The notes: generated by a model from the sequence alone, not told the origin. 64,000 nucleotides of DNA from Onthophagus taurus (GCF_036711975.1 NC_091973.1:19282001-19346000); one strand, 5' to 3'. Shown: positions 1-10,063, counted from the stretch's first letter. Program-made: numbers and translations.

Positions 1-792
1 GATGTTCGGTTAATTACAAGTTGGGATGACATTTGCGGAAAAGGTAGGTCAAAACCCGGAGCTCGCAGTCTAATCGCTAAATTAAATTTTAAAAATATTA
101 AGATTTTTACTGAAACATTTTCGGCAATTCAAATGGAGCGACTTCGTGTTGTTTACAACAAACCTATATACGTTGGTTTTACAGTTTTAGAAATTTCAAA
201 ATTGTTAATGTATGAATTCTATTATAATTTTTTAAAACCTAAATATAATGAAGCAATTCGATTGTGTTATATGGATACGGACAGCTTCACTGTACATATT
301 AACACCGATGACCTATATGAAGATATTAAATTAAATTTAGATAAATTTGACACCTCGAATTACCATCTGGATAATCAATTTAAGATCCCGCTTAAAAATA
401 AAGCCGTATTAGGTCTTATGAAAGATGAGAATTGCGGTAGAATTATGACGGACTTTATAGGGTTACGATCGAAAATGTATGCAAATCGTGTTATTGATGG
501 TCGTGTTACAAAAAAAGCTAAAGGTGTAAAAAAAGCTGTTGTGAAACATAAAATTAAATTTGAAAATTATTTCGATTGTTTAACTTTGAAAAACACTATG
601 TTTGCAAAACAAATTTTATTTAGAAGTTGTAATCACACCGTATACACGGTATTACAAAATAAATTGGTCCTTTCACCGTACGATGCCAAGAGATTTATTA
701 AAGATGATGGTATAGATACGTTAGCTTGGGGTCATAACCGTATTGTTAGTAGTAGTAGTAGTGAGGGTACATTACCAACTCTTAAACCTTAA
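1..792 (+). CDS. Maverick family B DNA polymerase, C-terminal part (truncated by window start)
   Basis: The reading frame is open from base 1 and ends at TAA 790-792, giving 263 residues. It aligns by eye to the C-terminus of the complete polymerase at 40596-44588: motif C YMDTDSFTV lies near residue 91, followed by FIGLRSKMYANR and the basic KKAKGVKKAVVKH stretch conserved in both other copies. Motifs A and B would be upstream of the window. The last 20 residues, with a Ser run, are unique to this copy. The enzyme would replicate the element from a protein primer, as known for Polinton-type PolB. No internal stop is seen, so this end may have been intact recently. Confidence 0.9.
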   Translation, partial: DVRLITSWDDICGKGRSKPGARSLIAKLNFKNIKIFTETFSAIQMERLRVVYNKPIYVGFTVLEISKLLMYEFYYNFLKPKYNEAIRLCYMDTDSFTVHINTDDLYEDIKLNLDKFDTSNYHLDNQFKIPLKNKAVLGLMKDENCGRIMTDFIGLRSKMYANRVIDGRVTKKAKGVKKAVVKHKIKFENYFDCLTLKNTMFAKQILFRSCNHTVYTVLQNKLVLSPYDAKRFIKDDGIDTLAWGHNRIVSSSSSEGTLPTLKP

Positions 793-825
793 ACGTTAGC
801 TTTTTTTAGTATTGAAACAGTCGTC

Positions 826-1554
826 ATGGAGTGTAGTTTGTTTGTAATTCAAAGTGATTTCTATAGAAAGTTGGAACATACCTACTTCTATCATTTAAGA
901 AACTTTATCAAAGAAAATAATCTTGATGGTGTTAATACCATATTGGAAAAAATAATTATCCCAAACCAGATTTTAACATATCGAAATCTACACCTAGCTT
1001 CTGTTGAAATTTTAGAAGTAATTCTTAATGAAAAACTGAATTTTGATCATGTTGTTAAGCAATCATTAGAATCGCTTAATTGTTACGAGCGAAACAACAA
1101 CAATGAATTGAAGGTTAAAGATCTAGAATCACTGACTAGTAACGTAAGTATTAAATTTACTGATGAAATGTATAAAAAATATTTATTAACTAATTTATTC
1201 GCTGATAACGAAGGAATTGTTTCTATTAATAATCTTATATGTAAATACCGTAATTTACATTATTATTGTGATAAATTGATTTGCGATGCATTGTATTGTG
1301 CAGACAATGAATTTGTAAAAAGATGTATACAAGTTTTCAAAGCACTCAACTATGAATTTAACTTTGAGCCACTGTCGCGAATATCACACCAGAATATAAT
1401 GGCATGGTTAATAAACAACATGAGAAATGGAGCTAAAGGGAAACCAGTTGGATGGCAATCCGGTCCTGATTCGGCACATTGGCCCTCTACAAACACACAA
1501 GATTATGTAGATGTTTTAAACCTAATAGAACCATACATAAGATTACATATTTAA
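826..1554 (+). CDS. Unrecognised Maverick cargo gene, 242 aa
   Basis: An uninterrupted reading frame begins at ATG 826, 33 bases after the PolB stop and on the same strand, and ends at 1554. The product is Asn-, Leu- and Ile-rich and probably all-helical. Short helical pairs such as NNLDGVNTILE and ADNEFVKRCIQVFK hint loosely at a degenerate ankyrin-like solenoid, but I do not recognise a family. No signal peptide or membrane segment is evident. The AATAAA overlapping its 3' end faces the poly(A) signal of the convergent small gene at 1588-1782. Because it lies inside the element between PolB and the TIR, it is probably Maverick cargo. The function is unknown. Confidence 0.55.
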   Translation: MECSLFVIQSDFYRKLEHTYFYHLRNFIKENNLDGVNTILEKIIIPNQILTYRNLHLASVEILEVILNEKLNFDHVVKQSLESLNCYERNNNNELKVKDLESLTSNVSIKFTDEMYKKYLLTNLFADNEGIVSINNLICKYRNLHYYCDKLICDALYCADNEFVKRCIQVFKALNYEFNFEPLSRISHQNIMAWLINNMRNGAKGKPVGWQSGPDSAHWPSTNTQDYVDVLNLIEPYIRLHI

Positions 1555-1587
1555 ATAAATAATATATTAAATACCATTTAAAGTGTT

Positions 1588-1782
1588 TTATTTATTTAAT
1601 TTCTCATTTTTTTTACGTAATATTTCATACAATAATTTTTCAGTTTCTTCAATACGTCTCTTAAAACGATACCTATCTGCAGCTGCTTGCAACCATTCCG
1701 ATCCGTTTCTAGCATTTTTGCTATATTCGTCTTCATCAATATAATACACATCTAAATCTTCTTTAAATTTAACACGCTTCAT
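1588..1782 (-). CDS. PPP1R15/GADD34-like protein phosphatase 1 targeting subunit, 64 aa
   Basis: The 64-residue product opens with MKRVKF, a PP1-docking RVxF motif (KRVKF), followed by an acidic spacer containing VYYIDEDE. It ends in a block with W at residue 30, then ADRYRFKRRIEETE at about 35-48. An RVxF motif, a Trp, then (A)DRxRFxRRI is the signature of the PPP1R15 core, which recruits PP1 and actin to dephosphorylate eIF2-alpha. The same core is used by the herpesvirus ICP34.5 and asfarvirus DP71L families. Homology is by eye from the motif pattern. The role (reversing translational shut-off during element or virus activity) is inference. It lies convergently 33 bases from the preceding gene, just inside the right TIR, and is intact. 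ATG 1782 is the only start. Confidence 0.75.
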   Translation of the reverse strand: MKRVKFKEDLDVYYIDEDEYSKNARNGSEWLQAAADRYRFKRRIEETEKLLYEILRKKNEKLNK

Positions 1783-2204
1783 TTCAATGTATATTACTCA
1801 CCTTTAAAATACAAGTTCACTGTAACGTTTGTTGTTTTTTTTTTTTTTAATTCTCCTTTCACTTTCACACACTTAGTCCTAATTGTAGCACGAATCATTA
1901 ATCGTAATTTTTATATATTGACGGTCACCCTACTTTTATTTATATTAAAAAAATTTGCATTCCCTCCACCCTCAGTAGTACCAACATAATTGAGATTCAT
2001 TGCCAACATGTAAAATGAAAATCCCTAAAAGTTACTAAATTTTTGACCGCCATATTGGCATTTCAACCAATCACAGAGCGCAAGATATGGGATCCTGCTC
2101 CAGAACTCTCCTTCTTATACTACTGCCTGCCACGTCCACAATTCGGTCATGGATCGGGTTAACCAAATTCAAGACCGGGTTTAATGAAAATCTTTTTTAT
2201 CAAC

Positions 2205-2338
2205 TAAAGCTGAAAATTAAATCAATGGAAGAACTTGACAAATTTTGTGTGTTAGCGTTCGATGAAATGTCCATAAAAGAATATTTGGAATACGACCAAT
2301 CTGTGGATTTCATAGAAGGTATTCAAGATTTGGTGTAA
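2205..2338 (+). pseudogene. P-element-type (THAP9-like) transposase fragment
   Basis: The frame reads a helical segment followed by FDEMSIKEYLEYD and a G-x-x-DL ending. This matches the start of the RNase H-like domain of P-element/THAP9 transposases, where the Asp of DEMS is the first catalytic acid. Only about 45 residues remain. The coding similarity stops at GIQDLV, just before a stop, which could mark an old exon end. It lies just outside the right end of Maverick 1, so it may be the sequence that element inserted into. Identification rests on one motif, so certainty is moderate. Confidence 0.45.
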
Positions 2339-2826
2339 CAAACCGCCCTGTGTATTAAATTCCGTTTTGTATAATTATTTTGCTTAAGTCAGCTTTATCG
2401 TGTGAGGCGTTGGTGCGCCACAGAGTTCGACTCGGGGAGTCTTCACCTTGAGTTCACTTCATTTTTCTTATTTAATTTAAATTGTCAATACTAAATTCGG
2501 AATAGCTTCTAAATGCGCTGGTGGTTTGTCCTGGGTAATTTGCTAGAGGAATCGAATCCTCCTTTCGAAATTGTGACTTGAAGCTCTTGAAGCGACCGAA
2601 TCCCGGCAGAAGAGCGTCGTTGTGGCGTAAAAAAAGTAAGCATAATCAAAAATTGACGTTCCATGATCCAAAATTTTTTTTTTCTCTTTAATATTTTAAC
2701 TTAATTTTCTCGTTTATTTTACCTTTCTATTTTTTCTTTTATACAGGGTGTATCAGGTATGAGTAGAAAAAATTTGAGGGGTTATAGGTCCCCTTTTTGT
2801 GAATAAAAAATTCTTATAACAAAATG
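2339..2826. other. Non-coding interval with a tRNA-like, possibly SINE-derived stretch
   Basis: No gene is seen. Bases 2396-2660 contain two short segments resembling a polymerase III B box (AGTTCGACTC near 2425 and GAATCGAATCC near 2550) and finish in an A-rich tract. That could be a decayed tRNA-derived SINE, but no A box or cloverleaf can be drawn with confidence. Confidence 0.2.
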
Positions 2827-3240
2827 TCATGAAGAACTCCTTTTGAACAAATTGTGTAAGAGTACACAAGTTTTTGCAATATTTGATATTGATTCAATAT
2901 TTATTTCAAGCGGTTTATTGAAAATTCTGAATTTTGAAGCTAAAATTCCAAATACATTTTCTACATAAACTGTACAGCTGGACAACTTGTAATAAAAAAT
3001 AGGGTTTGGTGTACCTTTTCCATGATTTCCAGGATAAGGTTTCATTAAATTTGTACCTAATTCAAAAGCTCCATCGCCTAGAAAAACGTAACAAGGGGTA
3101 TGCAAATTTAAATGTGTGCTAATTTTTTCCATACCAAAGAATTTCTGAACACACCACCGGCACTTATTCTCCTTTTTGCTCCGATATCAGCAAAAATAAA
3201 GCGGTAGTCACTGTCGACAAGAAGGACAATACTAAAAGAT
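2827..3240 (-). pseudogene. PIF/Harbinger-type transposase, C-terminal fragment
   Basis: On the minus strand the frame carries DIGAKRRISAGGVFRNS (near 3150-3195), then FLGDGAFELGTNLMKPYPG, and then a VENVFGILASKFRIF motif and a late LHNLF. This is the order of the DDE domain in PIF/Harbinger (DDE_Tnp_4) nucleases: the second Asp is in GDGAF and the catalytic Glu is in VENVFG. The upstream half of the transposase and the Myb-like partner are not visible. The piece contains no internal stop but lacks the first catalytic region, so it is a relic. Confidence 0.75.
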
Positions 3241-3851
3241 CTCTTGTAATTGTGGTAATCTGATGTTGAGTTAGTTATGGTAAGGTCACAGATATTTTGG
3301 GTCTAAGCCCAAGTAAAGAAGACTGTATTCTTTCGTTTCTGTGTCTTATTATTTCTTTTCACTTTCTATCTCTGTTAGTGATAGAAGAGTGTCTGTACTA
3401 CCCCCTGTAGCAAAAATAAATTACGTATTTAGGCCAAGGGTAACGCCTATCAAAGCCAGTTTCTACTCAGTCTGACGTCTCCGAACATGGAGCTTGGAAC
3501 AATTGCTGGTTGTTAAGGTTTTTTGAAGATTGTTATCAAGTAATTCATTGGTTGATCATTTGAAATTTTTTTATTATCATTTTTAAGGAACTGGTATTGA
3601 ATGTAATGGAATATAATTATGTTTGGATTGTATAACTTTATAATTTATCATGGTGTATGAAAAGAGAAAGAAAAAAATTATATATAGTTGCACTGTATGT
3701 TTCTGTCAATTGTGAATTAAATTGAGTATTTTTGTTATTACAATTTTATTCACAAAAGGTATATAAATGTTTAGTGGAAGTTACCCGTTCAATTACTCAT
3801 TTTGGAATGGACAGCCATTCGTCTAAATAACGTGGTGGACTTAGTTCCTAT
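3241..3851. other. No gene recognised
   Basis: AT-rich sequence without coding signal. Possibly non-coding remains of the neighbouring Harbinger element or of an LTR. Confidence 0.3.
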
Positions 3852-4214
3852 GTGTATACTTTGGGCGCTGAAGATTGCAAGAAGATGCATTTGTTGAAAT
3901 CTCTTAATATGATGGGTAGACATCTGATACATAATATAATACCGAATTCTACGATGGCTATTCCCTTACTTCTTCATGGTATGTTCGATAAAGTAGGAAA
4001 ATGTAAAGGTGAAACGTTTATTGCGAACGGTGAAACGTGGCCTGACGTTTTCAACGCTTGGAAACGCTTTCACCCATTGAAAAAGATATTATACTTACGT
4101 GTTAATTTTGTAAGTGGAGCCGACTATTTAGAAAAATTATTAATGAATTTCCAATACCAATCAACTAAACCAAGAAAAGCTCAAATCTCTATCGTATTTT
4201 TAGAAATCGGATAA
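3852..4214 (+). CDS. Unrecognised 120-aa open frame
   Basis: An open frame with plausible amino-acid composition (for example NGETWPDVFNAWKRFHPLK) but no family I recognise. It precedes the decayed retroviral protease region on the same strand, so it could be a fragment of the same LTR element or chance. No signal peptide or membrane segment is seen. Low certainty that it is a gene. Confidence 0.15.
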   Translation: MYTLGAEDCKKMHLLKSLNMMGRHLIHNIIPNSTMAIPLLLHGMFDKVGKCKGETFIANGETWPDVFNAWKRFHPLKKILYLRVNFVSGADYLEKLLMNFQYQSTKPRKAQISIVFLEIG

Positions 4215-4389
4215 TGTTCTAATTTATCTGGATCCGGTTGCATTTCTTTATTCGATAGTATATGTCCCAAATATTTCGCCTGATCTACTATTACTATTTT
4301 CTCTACTATATTGCTATTTATATATACCTACTATATCTACTATTTTTGCAACGCGTAAAGTACCAAAAATATTTTTAACTGTTTTAAAT

Positions 4390-4668
4390 AATCGTCAATT
4401 CGTTTAAAAATTTTTAGATGTTTTATATGAACCATTTACAATAAAAACTCCGCATGCCTCGTCACAACATAATTATATAATCGAAATACCGTCATTGGCC
4501 ACGTTTAATGCACACAACCAGTTGCGTAAATTTAATATTTTTGATTTTTCTGACAAATATGACGGGTTACGACTTTTATAACAACTAGAGGCCACAATAG
4601 ATATTAAAAATAAAATATTACATATAAAATTCGGTCAAATTCCTATTCATTATGAAATAGATATGTAG
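4390..4668 (+). pseudogene. LTR-retrotransposon protease remnant
   Basis: The frame reads a beta-rich stretch with a YDG... motif, one internal stop, and then DIKNKILHIKFGQIPIHYE. That pattern matches the C-terminal part of the aspartyl protease of Gypsy/errantivirus-like elements, where a Gly-Leu-Asp-Phe loop is followed by 'ID(L/I)KN'. The catalytic D-T-G region is missing. It is on the same strand as the integrase-env remnant at 5004-5660 and probably belongs to the same element, with reverse transcriptase deleted between them. Confidence 0.45.
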
Positions 4669-5003
4669 TGTTTTATAATAAATATTATTTTGGGTTAAGA
4701 ATAGCGCAGGAATAAACGTTTTTTTTATATACCTCCGTAAACCCCTATGTTGATTTTTTTAAAATTTATTTTATTAATAAATTTTGATTTTATTTCTTAA
4801 TTTATGAACCGCATGTTTTTATTTTTCACCCTCTCTCAAACACCCTGAATCTCCGACTATAACCCCCAAAAGCTTCTTGGAGGCGAAAGAGTTCCTTAAC
4901 TCTCTAAACATAAGGTGGCACCCGAGACCGTTAACATCCTAGGACCGAACCAGGAAAGGACGTCGCAAACGATTATGTAGAATAACACAGAAATCGTCTA
5001 AAG

Positions 5004-5660
5004 ATGTTATACCAAAAAATCAGCCAAGAAACTCAAACCACAAAGCAAAAAAGAATAAAACAGAGAAATGAACACCTAAAAAACATAAACTTAAATGTAG
5101 GTCACAAGGTTTATATTAAAATTGACGCTCCAAAAAGGAAAGGAAAACTGTCTAAACTTTTTGAAGGTCCTTTTAAAATTTCAAAGATAAATGATAAAAA
5201 TACCGTAGTGGTGCTTAATGATAAGAATAAAGAAAGAAAATGTCATGTAAAAAACCTAGGAAAAAATAGGAACTTTTTCAGATTCAATCAGAAGATAGGA
5301 ATTTTACCTATTAGATTAGGAGTAGGTTTTAATGTTAAGACACATTTTAATATAATTAATATGTTTCCGATTAAAGGAATATTGAAAGAAGCAATCAAAT
5401 TAAAAAAGAGCATAAAGTTATTCTCGTCAACCGAAGCGAGCGCAAGAATTATTAATTTTAACCAGATTTTGCAATATAAATTAGAACGGTTGGACGACCA
5501 CCTCGAACATTTGCAATAAACAGCTAACACTAGATCGAAACGTGGTGCTTTTAATGTGGTAGGCAACATAATTAAATCGATTACTGGAAATTTAGACAAC
5601 GAAGATGCTCAAAGGTATCACAAAGCGGTCAGCAATTTAAATGAGAATCAAAAAACTGGT
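5004..5660 (+). pseudogene. Env-bearing LTR element: integrase C-terminus joined to env N-terminal part
   Basis: Residues 1-95 of the open frame (5004-5519) resemble the C-terminal domain of Gypsy-group integrases: a VGHKVYIKIDAP segment, then LFEGPFKI and VVVLNDKN beta strands. The frame then continues into an envelope-like start containing GILPIRLGV. A stop at 5517-5519 is followed by a furin-type site RSKR and a hydrophobic fusion-peptide-like stretch beginning GAFNVVGN. The minus-strand env at 54995-56640 has the same order (GILPIRLGV, then RHKR and a similar hydrophobic start), which supports the family. Both resemble insect errantivirus/baculovirus F-type envelopes. The gene is broken after about 5660. 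Confidence 0.7.
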
Positions 5661-5728
5661 AAAGATTTTCTTCAAGGTTCACTGAGATTCAATTTTTTGT
5701 GTTTTAACCGTCGTTTTTTCGATACAGG

Positions 5729-6966
5729 TTGAATGTTCATGAAATCATATCGGCTTTAGAAGAGGACAGCCCAATAATATCAGCAGATATATTTATCACG
5801 CCACCGGAAAGTGTTGAATTGAGGGATGAAGACAGTGGAGATGAGGATTCAGGGGACATTCACAACCTTGCTCATCGACAACTATTGGCTGAGGCTGAGG
5901 TGCAACGGTGTAAAGTACCATCGGGGGAACGATTCCTGGAAACCATCGAGATATACTATGTTTACTGGAGTGCGTGCTTTGAGCTAGAAAACGAGCCGGC
6001 CTCCCCCACCCCATAACGGCAAAAAGCTTCAACGTAACATACGGATAAAAAAATTATATATATTTTTTTTTTCCTAACTATAATAACTTAAATATGTATT
6101 ATTTGGTATTTTTCATCATTATTGAATAACATTATTTGAATTACTTAGTAAATATTGAATAAATTCATGCTGAATTATATCCATTAGTTAGTACTATTTG
6201 TATTTCTTGCCGTTATGGGGTGAGGGAACATGCTGGCGAATCGGACCGTTTTCTCGACCAAGCGAATATCGTGAGCACGTACTCCAGTAAATTATATGTA
6301 TCTCAATGCTGGAAACCTATGAAGGTATGCCGCATATGCGTCAGGATGAACAGCAGACACAACCATTAACATCTTCGCCTGTGGAACCGCCTGGTAAGAA
6401 AGCTAAGAGTGTAGTCAAAAGAAAATGGAGACAAAATGATACAACACCAAAAGAAAAAGAAGCCTGAAGAAGAATCTATTGTACCAGATTTCGTTCTAGA
6501 TAACACCACATCGATAACGATGTTTATGAATTGTTACGCTCTTCTACAGAAAACAATGCCATAACCAAAGGGCAGGTCATTTTTCGATCGACTATATGTA
6601 AAGAATTTTGTGGGCATTTTACTCGTAAAAGGTTACAAGAGCGCCTCACGGTATAGACTGTACTGGGATCAGAGTATTGATACCCATCATCCAGAAGTTG
6701 CTTCATGCATGACTCGTAACCGTTTTGAAGAACTCCTACGCTATTTTCATGCTTGTTACAATAGCCACCTCTCTCCTGATGATAAATTTGCCAAAGTTAA
6801 AGCACTATGGAATATGATGAATGAAAGATGGTTGAAGTATCACCCTGGAGATAAACTTTTATCAATAGATGAGTTAATGTTGCCGTATTTCGGGAAACAT
6901 GGAACCAAGCAATGTGCTGCTTGGTGGTGCTCGGTTGCAATTGCAAACCAATACGTTTCGGCTTGA
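5729..6966 (+). pseudogene. piggyBac-derived transposase, decayed and interrupted by a MITE
   Basis: A polypyrimidine tract and CAG at about 5727 precede an acidic N-terminal region (DEDSGDEDSG) typical of PGBD-type transposases. After a 364-bp insertion the frame resumes with a basic linker (KRKWRQND) and then the PGBD core at 6610-6960: GILLVKGYKSASRYRLYW, MTRNRFEELLRYFH, DDKFAKVKALW, and SIDELMLPYFGKHG, where the Asp is one of the catalytic acids. Stops and at least one frameshift separate the pieces, and the C-terminal half and Cys-rich domain are missing. Family identity is clear; activity is excluded. Confidence 0.8.
5945..6308. mobile_element. 364-bp MITE in the piggyBac remnant, 9-bp target duplication
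   Basis: The two ends are imperfect inverted repeats: about 80 bases from ATCGAGATATACTATGTTTA pair with the reverse complement of the end at 6308. Both arms include GAAAACG and CACCCCATAACGGCAA. The element is flanked by an exact 9-bp direct repeat, CTGGAAACC, at 5936-5944 and 6309-6317. The 9-bp duplication is typical of Mutator-like insertions, which is the likely class. It has no coding capacity. Confidence 0.75.
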
Positions 6967-7304
6967 CTTGTTGTCGTTAATTTAATTAGTGTTTTTGGTC
7001 TGGATATCATCTTCTCTCTTTATAGATGTCTTTTTGAGGACTTTCTATTCAACATCAATATACTAATGTAACAGTTTTTACATTTTAACCTCTAAATGTA
7101 AGACTTGAAATGTTAGAATTACGTGTAACGTTCCCTTCATCTCTTTGTAGCGTACCCTGACCAAGATAAGAATATATTTATCGAAAGCTTGGTCCAATTA
7201 CAGGAGGTTTTTTGATTTCTTCCCCGTTTTGGTTGATTTCCCAATAATTAAACTTAACTCTTAACATTGTACAACCAGTACTTTCACGTCTCTTCTACTT
7301 CAAG
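6967..7304. other. No gene recognised
   Basis: AT-rich sequence leading into the Penelope remnant. The last 60 bases may be the 5' leader of that element. Confidence 0.3.
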
Positions 7305-8420
7305 ATGGGATTTTTAAACGATATCAAAGCTACGTATGGGGACCAGACCGTCTCCGATATCAAGAAACTTATGAAGGCTATCAAGAAGTTAGCCAACTTT
7401 AACAATAAGAAGCACTTCGTCCTCAAGGGCCGGAGAGCAGGTATCGTTTCAAGACATATTAAAGATAACTCTAAACACCTTTATAACACCATCTATGGAT
7501 CGTCCAGACGGATGCCAGAGAGGATTAACTAATTAATTAGGAAGAATGTCGCACCACCAGACATCTCATTAGAGAAAGGGTTAGCGATAAGCATTTATTA
7601 TAAAGAACGCATCTATAATACATTACAGAAACAAGGGAAATGTAATGGAAACGCTCGAAAATTACGAGGTAACAAACAAGATAACAAATTCAAGTTTTAT
7701 AACCCACACATAATATGTCTCAATGACCAGATCACGACAACAACAAGACCATTATACACCTATTTGAAAACACCATACACCCCTCCCCGAAAACACCCGG
7801 AAGAACGGGGATTTAAATCCACGGTTGCAGCTTAAAATCGCAACTATCCGGGTCCCATGGCAACCATTCCTCTCTTCTCCTCTTCCTTCCTTTCCAAACT
7901 CCTTTAAACAAAAATTAAAAGATTTTAAACCCTAACTCAAATGCCAAACATTCCTTCACAATTGCCGAACCTTCATATAATGACAGAAAAGATGTAGTTT
8001 TTGTTAAAAAAACCTTTATCCGTACCACAATAATTTACGGCATTATTTGAATTTAAAATGCGCGGCTATATTCACAAGATGGAATATAACCTATAAATAA
8101 AAATAAAATAACCGTTGTAGTGAATAACATAAAAAGAAGGTACAACACAAAATTAGAGACATTTTTGACAATATTTAACAACAAGGAATTTAAGAAAACG
8201 ATTATAAATAAGAAGATGAATACAGATTTTGAAAATTAAAAGTAAAGTTGACGTAAGATAATTTGTGTAAGATAACCTAAAAAACATGTGTTTTCTATCA
8301 AAAGACAAACAATTTTAATGTGTAGTTTTTAATTTGATTTTTATTATATATTAGGTGGCTAAAGCTCCTGAAGATGACTAAAAATAGTTGAAACTGGTTG
8401 AGCCGAAAATAAAATTTATC
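7305..8420 (+). pseudogene. Penelope-like element remnant (N-terminal ORF and terminal region)
   Basis: The frame from ATG 7305 starts MGFLNDI and continues with KKLMKAIKKLANFNNKKHF and GIVSRHIKDNSK. The complete Penelope ORF at 57117 starts MGFFDDI and has LSRLNIKLAKMNNRLTF and GVVPTHIRDCSR at equivalent places, so the two are relatives. The frame ends at 7530-7532, and no reverse transcriptase domain follows. At 8368-8393 a CTGAAGA ... GAAA element with a small hairpin recurs, as in the leader of the 57117 copy (56966-56994). This supports an internal deletion that left only the two ends. Confidence 0.6.
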
Positions 8421-8459
8421 TAATTATCTAATCATTTATTATAAAAACACCTCGACGCC

Positions 8460-8933
8460 GTTTTAAGTTAAGTTAGTTTTTATCCGTCGCATTGTCGTCA
8501 CTGTCGTTTGAATAAAAATTTAATAAATTAGTTTAAAGTTTTTTTTTTTTAACTTTGGTTTTATTGAAAGAACCTTAATTGGCGCAGTCAGTAGGATTAT
8601 TTCGTGTCAACAGTGCTCAAAACAAATCGAAGAAAATTGGGACTGGTGAATTTTAATTCATAGTGACGCGAACCTACACAAGAGAAAGTGACCTGTAGCG
8701 GAAACTAACCCAAAGGTCCAGACCTTAAATTGGTACGACTCAACCACAAGGGAGAAGCCGTTCTGCTTGTACCCCTACATCTTGAAGTGTTCTCAAAGAA
8801 GTACACAACATCCCAGCCAAAGTATCAACCTGTACCAGAGCCAACACCAAAAAGAAAACGAAACGAAGCAACAACCGCAAGAGAGAAGAATCAAGATTTT
8901 AGCGTAAGTAGTTTTAAGATTATTTTTGAGTGA
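8460..8933 (+). repeat. 5' LTR end, primer binding site and short gag-like start
   Basis: TTGGCGCAGTCAGTAGGATT near 8579-8598 resembles the tRNA-Ser-type primer binding site used by several insect Gypsy-group elements. The preceding T-rich sequence would be U5. A 67-codon open frame at 8730-8933, rich in Pro, Lys and Arg, could be the start of gag, but I do not recognise it. No other part of this element follows, so it is a fragment. Confidence 0.4.
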
Positions 8934-9477
8934 TTGTTAATTAGTTTTTCACTTACTTAAATAGAACGAAAGAATATTTCACTTATCACAATAAAAGAGT
9001 TTATTGACAACAGTTTACATGAATTTGAATTTGGGCTGAAAAAGAACACCATGCACATTCAACCACTCGGTTGCGAATTGAAAATTTTCTACTAACAATA
9101 AACAAAACAAAATTATCTAGGTAACATTTGATTTTTAGATTTAAATGATTTTAACACTTTTAAACAGTGATTTTGTACTATTGTCCTTTATTTTTGTAAA
9201 GCTGCTATCTAAATTCGTTATTAAGGTATATTTTTTTGACTTCACTATATATTCGTGTTAAAAATCCGCACAGTGGGAAGGCTGGCAATAAAAGAGAAAG
9301 AATTGACACGCGCACGGATATTAAATCCCCAAAAATTATTCAAAAAAACTCGCTTTCAAATAGCGCGTTACCAAAATTTTAAAACCCACTCCCTCCCTCT
9401 ATAATTGAATACGATATTTTTAATATGCACTAAATACACAAAAACTGTTATAGGATGTAATATAAAGATTACAGCAC
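8934..9477. other. No gene recognised
   Basis: AT-rich non-coding sequence. Nothing is supported here apart from the adjoining foldback repeat. Confidence 0.3.
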
Positions 9478-9619
9478 GGAACTTTTGTAACAAAACGATA
9501 CGATTTCCCCCTCCACGTGTTGTGACCACTCAGTGACGTCTGTAAAAAACAAGCCCAGAAAACTAGCCACTGAGAACAAGTGGAGGGGGGAAATCGTATC
9601 GTTTTGTTACAAAAGTTCC
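9478..9619. repeat. 142-bp foldback element (near-perfect inverted repeat)
   Basis: The left arm GGAACTTTTGTAACAAAACG (continuing through ATACGATTTCCCCCTCCAC, 9478-9516) is almost perfectly complementary to the right arm ending at 9619. The arms are separated by a central loop of about 65 bases. The high arm identity suggests a fairly recent foldback MITE. A clear target duplication is not visible at these borders. Confidence 0.65.
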
Positions 9620-9910
9620 ATGCCCTAATAACGATACACCTAAATGTTTGTTAGACAAACTTTAAACTATTTTATTTATTAACTTTTTGTTACAACACTA
9701 TCGCTTTAGCTTTCTTCTTCGTAACCGACAAAACATCGACCAACATTTGTATTTATAGCAGTACATAAGGCAGGTGGTAGGGGGACGGTAGCTTCACATC
9801 AGTAGCAAATACATCTGCTGTACATGTTCTAACACGACAATACATCGTGAGATGTCAGGCAGAATGCATAAAAATATTTTTAAAAACCTCCTCTAAGTAA
9901 CATGAACTCC

Positions 9911-10063
9911 TCCAGTTAATAAACCTCCTCCTCGAACGAATCACCCCAAAAAATTTGCCGATTCAAGAACCTCCTCCTAGCCCCAATAAATTTGCCGATT
10001 CAAGATCCTGCTCCTAGAATGCAGGTTCGTGGTGGAGGTTCCTAAATCGGCAAATACGTACTA
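9911..10063. repeat. Direct and inverted copies of a ~45-bp GC-richer unit
   Basis: AATTTGCCGATTCAAGA followed by CCTCCTCCTAG or CCTGCTCCTAG occurs twice in direct orientation (9951-10020). A partial copy in inverted orientation follows (GGAGGTTCCTAAATCGGCAA, about 10036-10055). The arrangement could form a stem-loop and looks like a small transposon end or satellite. Confidence 0.45.

Larger units (their letters stand above)
1..2124 (+). mobile_element. Maverick/Polinton 1, right-hand part (left part outside window)
   Basis: The segment holds the 3' end of a Maverick PolB, two further genes, and ends at 2124 in a terminus reading CTTCTTATACTACT. That terminus is near-identical to the right end at 47711 and, inverted, to the ends at 19438, 21155 and 35994 (AGTAGTATA...). 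Maverick termini in this window all start AGTAGT. The flank after 2124 is GCCTGC, but the matching target duplication would lie outside the window, so it cannot be tested. The terminal repeat probably occupies about 1830-2124. Gene order is PolB(+), unknown gene(+), PPP1R15-like gene(-), TIR. Confidence 0.8.

Noticed and set aside
2396-2660. tRNA gene or tRNA-derived SINE
   Set aside because: Only B-box-like pieces are present. No A box, acceptor stem or cloverleaf could be drawn, so it is listed only as a possible relic.
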